Notes under the pieces: generated by a model
Database searches by the model: none
What the model saw: only the letters and a program-made list of their open reading frames with translations
Told to the model about the DNA's origin: nothing
Shown: one piece after another, positions 36,097-48,782 of the stretch
Position numbering within the stretch: the first letter of the stretch is position 1
How the letters are laid out: each line of letters opens with the position of its first letter
Source of the DNA: Perognathus longimembris pacificus
Taxonomy: Eukaryota; Chordata; Mammalia; Rodentia; Heteromyidae
Direction of reading: 5' to 3'
Assembly: GCF_023159225.1 (NCBI RefSeq)
Contig: NC_063184.1
Span: 12,451,528-12,515,527 of the forward strand
Length of the DNA stretch: 64,000 nucleotides
Made by a program: the position numbers and the translations under genes

Positions 36097-36511
36097 TAGA
36101 CCCATTTGATAAGGGCACTATTCCAGGATAGGGCTCCACCCTCCTGATCCCACAGACTCCACCTCTTCATATGTGTCACATTAGGTCTCAAAGTAGGAAT
36201 TTGAACATTCAGATCATAACAACATCCAGTGATGTGCTTGCCTGTGTGGTTAAGTGGCAGTTGTCATTCTACAGTTCTTAACTATCCAATGTGGAACTGT
36301 GCTGTTTTTTTCTCGCTTTATGACAAAGATCAGAATGGCAACCATAATTGAAAAAGGACTTTGAACCTGACTGCTGGCACAGATGCAGTCTTTCCCCAAC
36401 ACTTGGAAATTGAATTCTATTCAAGGGAGTCCCAGGATGTTGATTCTTCATGCATTTAGCCAGCTGATAGCTAAAGCAGAATATTCAAGAAAGATGAGCA
36501 AAGGCAAGCTA

Positions 36512-36796
36512 ATACCATGAGTGTTGTGTGTATGTTTGTCTGAATCAGGAAAGGGAAAGGGAACATCAAAATGGTGAAACAAAGGGTAAAAGGCAAACCA
36601 ATGCAACAGCAATACTTACAAGACAATATGTTGTAAACCATCTGTACAACTAGGAGGTGGGTATGGAGGAGGAGGGAGGGTGGGAGAAAAATGATGGAGG
36701 GGGTAACAAGTTTGACAAGAGAAGTACTCACTACCTTACTTATGTAACTGTAACCCCACTGTACATCACCTTGGCAGTCAAATTTAAAATTTAAAA
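36512..36796 (+). mobile_element. Older L1 3' end
   Basis: Parallel to the other L1 tails but more diverged ('gcaatacttacaagacaata', the G-rich tract 36653-36690, 'ctgtacatcaccttggcagt'). Confidence 0.75.
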
Positions 36797-37344
36797 ATTC
36801 CCCAAAGTATCCTCTCTACTGCCTCAGAGCAGAGCTTCCCAAACAAAGGAGACTATTTTGACCCGAACGGACATCTGGCAAGACCTGTAAACATTGATTT
36901 GTTTGGAGAGGTTTTCTTGTTTGCTTTTTGTTAATATTCCCCCCTTTTTCTTATTAGTGTGTATTAATTGTATAATGTGTAAGTTTTCATTGGAATATTC
37001 CTGTACATGTGGATATTTTTCTTATACACACCTCTTTTCATTATGCATATTATAAGATAAAATGTCATGGATGTGATGTGCATATGTATACATATTATAT
37101 GTAATATAAAACATATGTAATTGTAATAATAAAGTGATAAATTCAATCTGAGAACAAAAGACTCAAAACTAATCTTGCAACGTCAACCTGAAAAAAAAGC
37201 ATTCCACTCTCTGTAACTATTCTCTCTATGTCAATTTAACCCTCTCTCTTCTCTTTCCTTAGTCTTTTTTTAAGCTAACGTACACATCTAAAGATCTCAA
37301 ATTCCATCATCCATAATTCATCTTAACAAACTATCACAAACTGA

Positions 37345-37552
37345 TTCTGGGAGCAGATGGTTCATAACTGTAATTCTAGCTACTCAGGAGGCTGAGATAT
37401 CATAGATCATTGTTTGAAGCCAGCCAGGCAAAAAAGTTCACTAGACACCATCTCTAAAAGAACTAGCTACAGGCAGCTTTGGGAGTATAGTCCACATTGC
37501 ACATTACCAGGAAAGCAAGCACAAAGCCTTGAGTTCAAATTCCACTACCACC
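37345..37552 (+). repeat. SINE-B-related variant
   Basis: The left B1-like part is typical ('tagctactcaggaggctgag'). The right part differs ('ctttgggagtatagtccaca', 'gcaagcacaaagccttgagt'), so it may be another composite subfamily. It ends in (AAAT)n/(AGGT)n. Confidence 0.65.
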
Positions 37553-38322
37553 AATAAATAAATAGGTAGGTAGGTCAGTAGATAGATCAATCTGCCAGCT
37601 TAACTGAATCATCTTATTGTCTTGCTCAGTCATTTCTTATTTCCTTCTCTTTATTCAACACATTCTTGTGGATTTGGACAGAGAGATCATGATACATATC
37701 TTTCCTTAAATATGAGAAAACAAATTGAATTTTCAAAATGAAGTGTACTTTGAAGTTATTAGCTTTTGCAATTCTTACTTGGTACTTACAAATTAAAAAT
37801 GAATAGAGTACATGAACAAAGAAATGCCTTTTAAACTGTGGCACAGAGACTAGAGATTTGTGACAAAACAGCTGGAACCCACAAGGCTCACTCTTCTCTG
37901 AGAAGGTGATGACAATGATACAAAATTCCCTTCATGGACAGAGACGCATTGCTGTAGATGGATTATCAAATACAAAGTGCATATCAGAAAGATAAAGCAG
38001 TGAGAGTCCTATTGCTTTGGGGACAGAATTGAATTCCTCATATACAGTATGTTTTAGTATATATGCACGTATATGTGTACGTATATGCATACATTTATAT
38101 ATCTCTTCGTGTATCTATATATGTATATACATATTGTGGGATGGTTCAAACTAGCTAGTTAATAAATGACTACCTCACATAGTTATTACTTTTATGGTGA
38201 GAACATCTCCTCTGCATTTCCCCAGAATACAATATGAAGCCTTTAACTGTAATTATCATGTTGAGTGTTAAGGCTCCTGAACTTATTCTTCCTATATGCC
38301 TGTGCCTATACATGCTCTCACC

Positions 38323-38371
<49 letters not shown>

Positions 38372-39539
38372 CAGCACAGAATCTGACCTGGCCAACCACC
38401 ATTCTATTCTCTATGTCTAGGAGATCAACTTTGTTTAGAATTCACATGTATAAATACTTGCTATTTGTCATTTGTCTTTCTGTGTCTGGCTTATTTTTAA
38501 TTGGCAAATAGAAAATGTATCCATTTGCTGAACATGCTCTCCACAGATGTTTTGAAGAATTCTATTGCCTTTGTTCCTAAACTCTATTCAGGAAGAACCT
38601 CACCCCTCATCTTTGGAATAGGTGAATTTGAAAGAACAAAGAGCATTTATACTCAGATCAGGACTGAACATGGAAAAGCATACTGATTCCATAATTACTC
38701 CAACACGGTCTCTTAGGAAATCTGAACATTTTTCAGTGAATCCTATTTCATGAAGTCGGGCTTAGAAAACAATCCAAATACATAGGTGAGAAAAGACACA
38801 TATAAACAAAAAGGCAATTGTGAGACCCTCAAGAGTGACATGAACAAAATGATCCACCTCGTCCCAAGAGACAGAACAAATATCAGACGTCCTAATAGCG
38901 GAGGCGGGCCCTCGCGGTAGAGGTATGGCATGCGCACAATTCCCAGATAAGAACAAAATCATGCCACTTAAACAGTAGCAGCACTGTTCATTCCATGGGA
39001 TATTTGAAAAATATGACAACTGTCTCAGTCTGTTCAAGTAGCACTCACTGTAAGGGTGAAATTTTATCAACATTGGCTAACTTATGGTGTCTTAGGAAAC
39101 TAGCAAGGAGATAAATTGATGGATTAAAAGATAAACTACTCAGAGGCAGACAAACAGAAGGACAGATAGAGTTACAGTCAAATGTGTGCTTTATTCAGAC
39201 AGTTAGAAGTGATCTATTTCCCAGGAAAACTCTGAACACAGCAAATGTTTTTTACTGTTTTTAATTTAATTTTTCCAGTGACATACTCTATAGCCAGGTA
39301 AAATTCTCTAAAAATCCTCCTCCTTCTCTTCCTTCTCTCCTCTTCCTCCTCTACCTCCTTCTATTCGTCCTCCTTCTTCTTCTCTTGTCTGGTTAATAGT
39401 CTCCATAACACAGTTTACCTTTTTGCTTTACTTTTCCAGAGGGCCACACATTTTTCCCATGGGTCAACCGGCTCATTAATCCTCTGATCTATACTTCCTA
39501 TGTAGCTGGCATGACAAGCATGGGCCACCACTTCTACAT
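37553..39539. other. Intergenic, no gene seen
   Basis: A/T-rich, with a TA/TG simple patch at about 38045-38140. No exon recognised. ORFs at 38743-39073 (minus) have no domain. Confidence 0.45.
38323..38369 (+). repeat. (CA)23 microsatellite
   Basis: Uninterrupted CA tract with no SINE attached. Confidence 0.97.
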
Positions 39540-39652
39540 GTTTATTGTGGAGATGGAACCTTGCTAACTGGGCTGGACATGAACACAGTCCTCCTAATGT
39601 GTGCCTCCTGAGTAGCCTGGATTATAGGTGTGTGCCACCTTGCTCAGCCTTT
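39540..39652 (-). repeat. B1-like SINE, antisense, old
   Basis: 'ctgggctggacatgaacaca', 'cctcctgagtagcctggatt', 'ataggtgtgtgccacc' form an antisense 7SL-derived monomer without the tRNA-like module. Confidence 0.65.
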
Positions 39653-40062
39653 TATACAGTTGTGTTTTGTTTTGTTTTTATTTTAAATAAAGTATGCATA
39701 ATATATTTGAAGGATTCAGGAAAACGTATCTTCTATTAAGCTATTTGATGTAACATCATTTTCTTCAGTAACTAGAGTTTATTCCATAGACAGATCTACA
39801 GAAGTGAAACTGTGAAGCCTTAGAAAACATGGCCAAGAGACCTTTCTTCAAATGAGTAGCTGGCTATCTTTCTAGAAATGACTTAAACTTGGGTTGATGG
39901 AGACAAGCACTCTCTAGGTCCTTTCTAGTTCTTACTTTCTAAAGAAATTAATTTTCCCATTTAAAAAAACTACTGTGAGATACTCAAATGGTAGACAAAA
40001 AGTATAAAATCTATTCACCCTCAGACATTTTTTGTTTAAAAAAAATTTAAGTGCCATAGCTG

Positions 40063-40288
40063 CAAGGCACTGGTGGCTCACATCTGTAACCTTAGCTACT
40101 CAGGAGGCTGAGATCTGAGGATTGCAGTTCAAAGCCAGCCTGGGCAGCAAAGTCAGTGAGACTCTTCTGTCAAATTAACCACCAGAAAACCAGAAGTGGA
40201 GCTGCAGTTCAAAGTGTACAGTGCTAGCCTTGAGCAAAAGAGCTCAGGGACAGTACCCAGGCCCTGAGTTCAAACCCCAGGACTGGCA
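40063..40288 (+). repeat. SINE-B, last before the repeat-poor zone
   Basis: Complete copy from 'gcaaggcactggtggctcac' to 'accccaggactggca'. It runs into a CA tract. No further lineage-specific SINE occurs until 57430. Confidence 0.9.
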
Positions 40289-40296
40289 TGCACGCA

Positions 40297-40342
<46 letters not shown>
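40297..40342 (+). repeat. (CA)n microsatellite
   Basis: CG-interrupted at its start, then pure CA, at a SINE 3' end. Confidence 0.96.
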
Positions 40343-40345
<3 letters not shown>

Positions 40346-40930
40346 AGAATTGGGATAACCCTCTGGTGAAATCACTGACCTGGTGTCTTAAAATGGACCC
40401 CGTCGACCCTGTGCCTATTCTGAGAACAGGCACAATAGGATCTGGCCCAGCATGGCTGCTCAGAGTCTGTCCTTTCCATGCCCTTGCCCTGCATTTGTTT
40501 CCTGACACCCTTCCACCCAAGATGGTTCTTCAGCACAGAAATTTATGTCACTTAACATTTCAAATGACCTCATTACCGTTATTAGAAAGGCACACTAGGC
40601 AGAAGTAGGTAATAATAGGTAAAAGAAAAAAAAATCTCATTTCTCCTTTGAGCTTTGCAGGGCAGATTCCTAACAGGTTTTTCTAGGTTTCATTTTCCAC
40701 TCAACTTACATGTTTCTGCAAATATAGGTTTTCTTTATTCTGGGTCCTTACTTTTATCTCTCTTTGGTTCTAGGATAAAACTACTCAAATCCAAGTCAGA
40801 GATTTTATTCTCACTGGGAACTTCTGAAACAAAGTTCTTATAAGGTGGATTCCTGAGATCTTGTATTAGACTCAAGACAATCTAAGCAACAATTTGCCTA
40901 TGGGTCAGAAAATATCCCAGATGTGTGCAT

Positions 40931-41004
<74 letters not shown>

Positions 41005-41337
41005 GGAATAAACTGCTGCAAAGAGCAGACATGAGCTTTCTGTATTCCCTTGTATAAGAGCATTTTGCCTTTCTTCCTCTCTCACACACTTCTGACTCTC
41101 TTCCTCTTCTAGGAAATAGATTTGCTTTCTGTGTCTCCATGTTCCCTTTATGAAATGTCTCAAATGGAAGTCATCTGTTTCTTAGCCACAGCAGATTCTC
41201 ATCTCCCAGATCCACTTATCATCACTTCAGGGTACTCATTAACACTTGGGACTTCAAAATTAGGCAAACTTAAATGCAATCATCCATCATCCCACTTACC
41301 AAATATGTAGCCTGAGTAATTTCTTTCCCACTCCATA
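40343..41337. other. Intergenic, no gene seen
   Basis: Contains only the CT microsatellite listed next. A short ORF at 40366-40608 shows no recognisable protein. Confidence 0.45.
40932..41002 (+). repeat. (CT)35 microsatellite
   Basis: A 71-bp uninterrupted CT tract (GA on the other strand), which can form triplex or S1-sensitive structures. Arg-Glu repeat ORFs through it are artefacts. Confidence 0.97.
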
Positions 41338-41500
41338 TTCCAGTGGTTATAAACTTGGATTTTACCAGCTCAATGATCTTAGGCCAATGATATAATCACC
41401 CTGTACCTCACTGTCCTCATTTGTTAATGAGTATCTACCTTATAATGTTAACAGAAGGAAGAAATATAATAATCAATATAAGTGTTTAGAAGAATGACCA
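41338..41500 (+). repeat. MIR
   Basis: 'ccagctcaatgatcttaggc', 'cctgtacctcactgtcctca', 'gagtatctaccttataatg' follow the MIR middle and 3' part in sense. Confidence 0.75.
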
Positions 41501-41967
41501 AGTCAACTAACTACTTTATAAAAGATTAGTCATTGCAATTATTTCTAATTCGAACCAATATATGCATTTTGTAGATAGGAGGTTTCCTGATTTCCCTTTG
41601 TTCCCAACAAACACTATGTCTAATACCTAAACTATATCACACACTTCATGAGCCAGAGACGTTTTCTCATGGCCCACAGAAAGCTGTGACAGTAGAAAGC
41701 AATACCACACTTTACACAGTCAAGGTCATGCAGGTGGGTCTCAAGGTGAGTTCCTCCATCACTTCCATATGTTCCAACTTACTAAGAGATCAGTCTTCCC
41801 CTAAATGCATTCCACATCTGAATTATGATGAGACTGAAGGCTACCAAAAAAAAAGTCATTGAACTAAGGGCCCCAAGGTAGATGCCACAAAGGGAGAATG
41901 GTTATGTGTACCAAATGCTTCAGCATCCCATAGTGGGGAAATCCATGCTCCAATTAAAGAGAATCTC

Positions 41968-41994
41968 GGGGAGGCGGGGGGGCGGGGGGGGGGG
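41968..41994 (+). other. Putative G-quadruplex tract
   Basis: G-runs of 4, 7 and 11 separated by single or double bases; the longest run can supply two strands of a tetrad stack. Confidence 0.6.
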
Positions 41995-43320
41995 AGAGAG
42001 AGGGCCAGTGAATTAGTCACCTCATTGAACCCAGGGTTGTTCAACTGAAGTTTCTGCTAACTTCAAAGTCCTCCTCATCTCTCACTGCTCTTAGTCTCTC
42101 CTCCAGAAAGAAAGAAGATACGTTCCCAGGGAGAAGCTATTCCTGCCAGGAATTTGAAGAAAGTTTACAGGTTGCATTTGTAGGATGATGTTGACTAAGT
42201 CAAAGCATTCCACGTTTCAAGTAATACACAGGAAAAAGCTTAGGGTTTCAAGTTTGTTGTTTGTGGTGATGGTGCTGATGGTAGCTTCCCTATAAACTCT
42301 CCAAAAATGTAAAAGGAATACAAAGGAATAATATGAAACATTTTTACTTGGAAGGATTAAAGTAAGAGTTCTGGAGGTGGTAAAAACTGAAGAAATTTAC
42401 ATTAAAAAAACTTCTTTAATATTTCAAAAGAAAATCTTGTACCCATAGCACAGGCTATTTTAAAATCAGTGTAGTTACAGAATCGCTATATATATACTTG
42501 TGTGGCCAAACAAAGAAGTTACACTTGGGAAGAACTTACAAGTCTTCAAAGAGAGTCCAAGAGCACCAAACGTGACATTACATTAATATGTTATCACAGT
42601 AATGGTCAGATCCCTAAATTATTTTCATTCAGATGGTTTCTGTGGCTTTGTTTCCTGAACTGGTTATTAGTTCTATAAAGGAATTATTTATTGCTGCTGT
42701 TGATGGAAACTCAGATTGGCAGATGCAGTGAAATCTATAAAGCAGCTTATGTCTTCCTCATCCCCACAAATTACAAATGAAGTTGAAAGCTACAGAGATG
42801 GATAGCATTCTCTTCACTGGTGGACCCAACAAATGTGGCAAATAATTACTGTACTGACATTGTTTCCTGCCTGGTTCTGCATATACTAAAACTTCCAGTG
42901 GTTACAAACAAAACCCAGACCTAACATTTGCATTCTAATAGCATGTTCCTGAAATTCCTTCTACACCAGATTTGATTGTAGAATCCTGAATTTGGAGAAT
43001 CTGATCTCTGAGGCCACCTAAATCCCCCTCACCTCCCTACCCCGTGTACAGCATTAGTTCCTCCTTGTTTATAATTTGTTAAAGAATGTGGAGGGTGATG
43101 TTTGGGGGGCACCCTCGCACATATGTTCAAACTCCTTTACAAGAAGAAAAAGCAGGAGAGTGGCAAGCATCCACGTTGAAATGAAGCAGGCATTTCAGAT
43201 TTCCAGAGGCAACTGTGAAGGGAACATCTGTTAAATCTGCCGGGTTTCAGGCCAGTCGGTGTAAGTCTTCATATCTCTGAGCATGTGCACATGGTAGAGA
43301 GGCTGGAGCCTTCCATCCTC

Positions 43321-43368
43321 AAATCTTAAAAAAAAAAAAAAGAAAGAAAGAAAGAAAGAAAGAAAAAA
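43321..43368 (+). repeat. Poly(A)/(GAAA)n
   Basis: An A-run followed by about six GAAA units. Confidence 0.93.
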
Positions 43369-44439
43369 GATTGAGATATTTCTGAGAGCCCAGATGCACA
43401 AAAGGTCAGCAAGATCAATATACAGGCCCTACTCCAGCAAAAGGGGTAAGGTTGGGGTAGAATACTGCAGCAGAAGGGACGCCACGGAGAGGTAAGAGAG
43501 TTTCTGAATAATTAAAAAGTTAAGAATAAGCAAACTTGGTTGCTATGGGGGAAAGAGGTGGGTTGAGGGGATTAAAAAAAAAAAGAAAGGAAAGAAAAGG
43601 AAAGCAGTTGATGTGGTAATTAAGAATTTGGTGGGAGCCTGGGTAGGTCACCTCCTTTCTCAGATCAGAGCCCCATCAGAAATTCTTTCAAGAGTCCTTC
43701 TGCGTCGCCAAAGATGACAACAGCAAATCAATAAGTGCTTGAAATGAAAGGGGATGTTGGCTAGCCCCCAGGCTACAGATTTCCCGCCGCAAGCCTTTTC
43801 TGAACTCCTATAGCGTGCCTTTACACCGCCTCTCTTAAGAAGAACTACCTTTTATTCCTATTCTCCGGACGAAGGTAAGTGCTCAGTTAGCATATCTATT
43901 AAATGTCGGCTTTGACTCTAGCTCTCTGATAGCTCTGAAAGCGCCTAACCGCGCTCTCCAAGCCTGCTGTTGGGACAGAGGGACAGAAGAAACTTGGTAG
44001 GACATAGCCGCCTGCCGGGCCCCAAACCTCTTAGGCTGGCCCAGAACTTCAAGTTTAGGGGCTTCTGGATGAAAACTGTAAGGTCCCAAGCAAAGGACCT
44101 GAAAGGTCGTCACCAACCAACTACCTCTTTCCCTTCATTTATTTACAAACAAATACAAATCATCACCAGCAGAGAAGAAAGACCTCAGTTGCAAAATTAA
44201 ACTCCATTCTGAGTCCGCAATAGTGGTCCTTTATCCTTACAGTATTCATCTATCTCCTAACATGTCTTGATTTAGCAGTCTTTCCTGTGCCTAGCCATTC
44301 CCCGAGACGTTTTAATTAGGTAATTCATTAGTGAGTCAATACAGACATTTATATATTCTTTTAGCTCAAGTGGTTAAGTACTAATTTCAAAATGATTATA
44401 AAACACCAGAATAGGCGACGCATAATAATTTTAATTTAT

Positions 44440-44454
44440 ATGCAAATCAATCAG
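44440..44454 (+). promoter_or_regulatory. Octamer plus PBX-type motif
   Basis: ATGCAAAT (POU octamer) runs straight into TCAATCA (PBX/HOX-type) in an A/T-rich unique stretch. This is a motif match only. Confidence 0.3.
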
Positions 44455-47400
44455 TTCATCTTAAATGCCTTTAAAAAAAACAATTATTGTACTGTAACAT
44501 CAGAGGTACAGATCAAACCTCTGGAATAGATAGATCATTTGGAAACAAGATCTGGATTGGAAAGAAAATTTAGAAAAGCTAACAAATCAATAATGTTTGA
44601 GGCAGTTAAACACTGCTAGCCATTGGTATTTACATACTCGCTTGTGGTCAGATAAGGAGCTGGGGAAATTGCCAGGGTTGAGACTGTAATCCATGGTGAA
44701 GAACGCCAATGGTAGCACACAGCCCGTCAGAGCTTAAAATAATACTGTACCTTTCTCAAATCCTGATTTTTGGGTGAGAGGGATCTGACTGGGGTCACCC
44801 CATATTGCTCCCTTTATTTTACCTGCTGTAAGCATAAAATTCGTGTTTCTCTCAGCTTCCCATTTTAGTTCTGGTTCTAACAGTTCTAGCACTTTGCCTC
44901 AAGATATTGTCAGGAAGAATAAAATTCAGAACGTCCCTTAATGTCACTGAATGCCTTTTCCCCGTGTATGTTTCATGCTCTGGGTGCCCACTTCTCAATA
45001 AAGTAAATCATAGAAAAGTCAAAATGAATGACTGGAGGAAATAGGATAAGACATGTCTTTACTGAAAGGCAATTGTTTTCAGATAGTGTTCAAAATTATG
45101 GAAAAGCAGAAAACGGATATAAACTAGGAGAGGGGAGGTTTAAGATATTCTAGAACCGGTGGGTTGTACCAGGGCTAAACAGAGGATCGGCACTGGAGTT
45201 GTTTATGTAAAACGGTAACATCCTTGAAATTCACAGATGCATAGCTCAGAGTCTCCCCACCCCTAGCCTCCAGCCTCCAGCCCAGGCAATCTGGCTGGGA
45301 AGAGCTGGTACCTTTGATGCTCCAATCTTGTTTACAGCTGCGGGCAGAGAATTACTCCCTTTGCTTGGATACTGTCTCTCCACCCCCTTGTAATTCGAAG
45401 TAGTAATCAGAATCTAAATACAATCACCATGGCCCACTCTTCTATTACTGCTTTGACAGGGGCAGGGTGTGTGGAAGGGGGGGGGGGACAACAAAACCTG
45501 AAATCCAAGTCTTAAATCAGCTCGGTGGTTTGTTGCTTCCCCGCACCCAGCCTCCCCGCTGCATGCTTAATGTATTCCCTGGTGATTCTGGGCATTAATT
45601 AGTTGTTTAATAGGAGTATGACTAAAAATGTAAAAGAAGGATTAGGAGCGTGAAACGTATGTCCAGCTCCTTCCACACACTCGAGGAGAGAATGAAAATC
45701 ATTCTGTATCTTCTATTTCTCCAGGAGCCATTTGCATTTCTCACCAGCTGCTCACTTCAGCTGCACTAGCCCTGGCTAAAGCAAGGACCCAAAAGCTCAG
45801 CGCGTTGACTGAGCCTGCCGGGGCTGGGGTTAAATCAGGCCCCGGTGAAACTCCAGACCGAAGTGGGGGTGGGTGGGTGAGGGAAACGAGAGCTTTCTCA
45901 GAGTCCCTGCATCCTAGCACTGGTTGCAAACCTCTGAATTCTGCAAAAGAAGAGAGAGTTGCATGCATCCATTTATGCGTCTCTGCTGCTCAACTACTTT
46001 TCCTTTTCCAAGGTCTCTGGAGGATGTCTGAGCCTTCCTGTCTTTGATTTTCACATTCTTTTAAATTTTCTAGACAATTTCCTTGCCACCAGCTAAAGGC
46101 TAGGCCCTTCCGCTACAAGCATCGCTTAATCTCTGCAAAATGAACCGGGGAGGGGGTGATATTAACCCATTACTCAGGAAAGTTGGGGGAGTGCCCCCCA
46201 TTGTGAGATGAAATTTTTGTTCTCAGAGTAGCTTTTTCTGGTTTGTCGTGACTAGAACGACCCCCCCCCCCCCCGCGGGGGAGAACTTGTTAAAGGAATT
46301 TGATTTTTTTTTTTACATTTAAAACAGTAGAATTTTTTTTTTATTCTCAGAGGCAGAGAGGAAATTAAAACTAAAAACATCATGTGGGTATTCCCCCCAC
46401 AACCCACTCCCACAACACTGTCTTGAGTTTCCACTGGGTAAAAAGAGAAAGTTTGGTTTTTTGTGCCTATTACTTGGAGGTTAGAAATGGCTTAAAATGT
46501 AGCTCTCTCATCCGTTTTCTTCGTGGCTGAAGAGGCAAAGTCTTTCTGTAAAACGAGCCCATCTGTCGACTGTTAGCTATTTCCAAGAGAAGGGATTTAG
46601 CACTCAAAACAAATTGAGCAAGTTTGTTTGCCTGTTTTTACTGCTAACTCAAATGAATTCAAAACACGGAGTCATTCAAGAAAACACAGAACACGTTGCA
46701 GACAGTCCCCCCCAACTGGAGAGGAGGCTCAGAGTCTGTGTGGCGACTCTGGTTAGTGCTAAACGCCTGGCTTTTGATATCCATTTAGTACAGGTCTCCC
46801 AACAGGAGAGCGCATGTGCCTAAAATGGCATGAACTGGTGTCTTGATTTAGGAGGGGCAATACAACTTTTAGATGGGATTTTGATCTGTGTTGGGGAATC
46901 AAAAAGAAGAGTTCTTTCATGGCGGGCCTGGCGAAGTTTTGTGCCTACAAAGGAATGAATAGTGGTTGGAGAATCTAGACGCAAGAGCTGAGTCTGTGGT
47001 CCCACACTTTGCAAAACCATACGTTCACAGGAAGCCCTTGAGAAGGAAGGAACTTTGTCCCAGATGCCTGGCAGAGGCCTACGCACCTGGTCCTCTAGGC
47101 AAATCATATTTATAGTCCTTCTACCCAAAGGCAGGACAGAACCCATAGATCCTGCACGCTTCCAAAATACACATTGCTTGCTCCTGTCAAGGATTCCAAG
47201 TATCAAGGTTCAGAAATAGGGCGCCCAGATCGGGTGAGAATGGCCCTCAAGTCTCACCTCGCCTTTGCTTTTCGGAGCAACTGTGACTGTGAAGGAAGCG
47301 GCTCCCTTTCCACCCCCACTTTCCCCCACCCCCATCCCGTGCAATTTAACACCACCCCATCGTCAGGAACCTTAACCTCGTCATTTTAAAAAATGAGATC

Positions 47401-48384
47401 TCCATGACCCGGAGTGAACTTGTGGAGTGTAGGTACAACGGAGGAAATTCTAGACTCCGCTCTGAGCCACGTCCAGGCGGTCCCACCGTGAGCACTGGTC
47501 GGTGTGTGGCGTCGCCTACCTGCGCCCCGACTCTCCACTCGGAGCGCTCCTCATCCACCCGCCTGGACTCCAGGCGCGGTGTCCCGGCCACGCTGGGCCG
47601 AGCGTCCCGGGCTCCTTCCACTACCAGCCTGACTCCTGGGCTTCCTTCTCCCCACTCCACCAGCCCATTTTATTTTGTCTCCGATTTCCCTCAATCATCC
47701 TCCCTTCCTCCCATCCACCCACCTCCACTCTGGCCCTCCAATGTCTCCTACTTTCTTCTTTCACCACAATCCCTCATCGCTGTGACCTTTTCTCCTCCAC
47801 CCTGAAGGCCCGAAAGGAGGTCACAGGCGCGCATGCACACGCGCACTCACACGCACATACACACTCCGCACGCCTAGCTCCAAACAAACCCCTGCACACT
47901 ATCCTTTGTTCCATCTCCTGGGCCACTTTCCCTTGCCCCTTCCTCCCAAGCCGTCCTGATTTGCCCCCTTAGAGCAGGTTTCTGCCCCCTCCCACCCCTA
48001 GAAGCTCTGATTTATTAGGGCTCCCGCTCTGGCCCAGATTCCTCTTTTCCCTTCTAGGCATCGCATCCTCCCTTCTCCTCCTCCTTTCCCTCTGGGAGTG
48101 CACGAGCTTGCCAGCAGGGTCGGCTGTAGTGTGAGCTCCCTGCCCCGCGCCCTCTCCTTCCCCGCCCCCCCCCCCCGATCTTTTTTTCTCTTTGCTTTCG
48201 AGTCCCCAACCCGGCTGTCTGGGCAGCTCGGCTGGCCCAGCGCCGCCGGGCCCGGCCTCGCTTCGCGTCGCCCCTGCGCACTGGCCCCGAGCGAGAGCGG
48301 TGCTGGCTCCTGCATCGCCCGCCGCGCAGCCCCGCGCGCCCGCCCCGCGCGCCACTGTGCAGTGGAGTTTGGTGGAATCTCTGC

Positions 48385-48397
48385 TGACGTCACGTCA
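48385..48397 (+). promoter_or_regulatory. CRE with overlapping half site
   Basis: The perfect palindrome TGACGTCA is followed at once by a second CGTCA half-site. It sits just upstream of the inferred transcription start of exon 1, where CREB/ATF sites usually act. Binding is inferred. Confidence 0.65.
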
Positions 48398-48399
48398 CT

Positions 48400-48782
48400 C
48401 CCCACACGGAGTCAGAGCCCGAGGAAAAGAGAGGGGAAGAGAGAGGACGGGGAGAGAGGGGGAGGGAGGGAGAGAGAGAGAAGAGTGAGGGAGATGAGAG
48501 GGAGGGAGTGGAGAGAGAGTGCAAGACCCAGCGAGAAACGCGCCCCGGAGGAGCAGAGAGAAACTGCCTGCGATCGCTAGATTTTTCCGCGGCTAGCCCC
48601 CTCCTCCCTGCGCTCTCGTGGACTTTCTCCGCTCGCGGCCCCCTTGGGAGCCCGACAGTCCTCTCCGACCCGGCTTTCGGGGGCTGGCAGCGCGGCGCGA
48701 GCCCCGGCTGGCTGCAGATCGCGTCTGGAAGCGGCGGGACGCGAGGACGGACGGCAGCTCTTTTTTCCTCCCCCGGTAGCTG
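48400..48782 (+). other. PITX2: PITX2 exon 1 (5' UTR, isoforms A/B); start approximate
   Basis: Non-coding first exon inferred from its place in the CpG island, downstream of the CRE, and from a strong splice donor (AGCTG|GTAAGT) after 48782. It would splice to exon 2 at 52515. The 5' boundary is not visible in sequence and is a guess within about 100 bp. In PITX2, isoforms A and B share this upstream promoter. Confidence 0.6.
48494..48580 (+). other. Upstream ORF in exon 1
   Basis: An ATG at 48494 opens a 28-codon frame ending in TAG at 48578-48580, wholly inside exon 1 and upstream of the isoform A/B start. If transcription starts 5' of it, it could reduce translation of PITX2A/B. The ATG context is GGAG-ATG-A (A at -2, G at -3), moderately favourable. 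Confidence 0.5.

Larger units (their letters stand above)
41501..47404. other. Upstream flank of PITX2, transposon-poor
   Basis: About 6 kb without young transposons. It contains unique A/T-rich stretches (for example 44270-44640 and 45590-45680) with homeodomain-type ATTA cores, plus G- or C-runs (45478-45488, 46261-46274). No exon recognised. By position it is probable regulatory DNA; conservation cannot be measured here. Confidence 0.5.

Noticed and set aside
1..40000. Known distal PITX2 enhancers or the adjacent long non-coding RNA
   Set aside because: I cannot recognise any of them from sequence alone, and no spliced exon pattern was evident.
8242..40342. Regularly repeated short units resembling a CRISPR array
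   Set aside because: They are dispersed eukaryotic SINEs and microsatellites with no direct-repeat/spacer periodicity.
40882..41163. Arg-Glu repeat ORF on the minus strand
   Set aside because: Direct translation of the (CT)35 tract with no flanking gene structure.
47502..48580. Overlapping 130-160 codon ORFs upstream of and across exon 1
   Set aside because: They overlap on both strands in high-G+C promoter sequence, where stop codons are rare; none resembles a protein.
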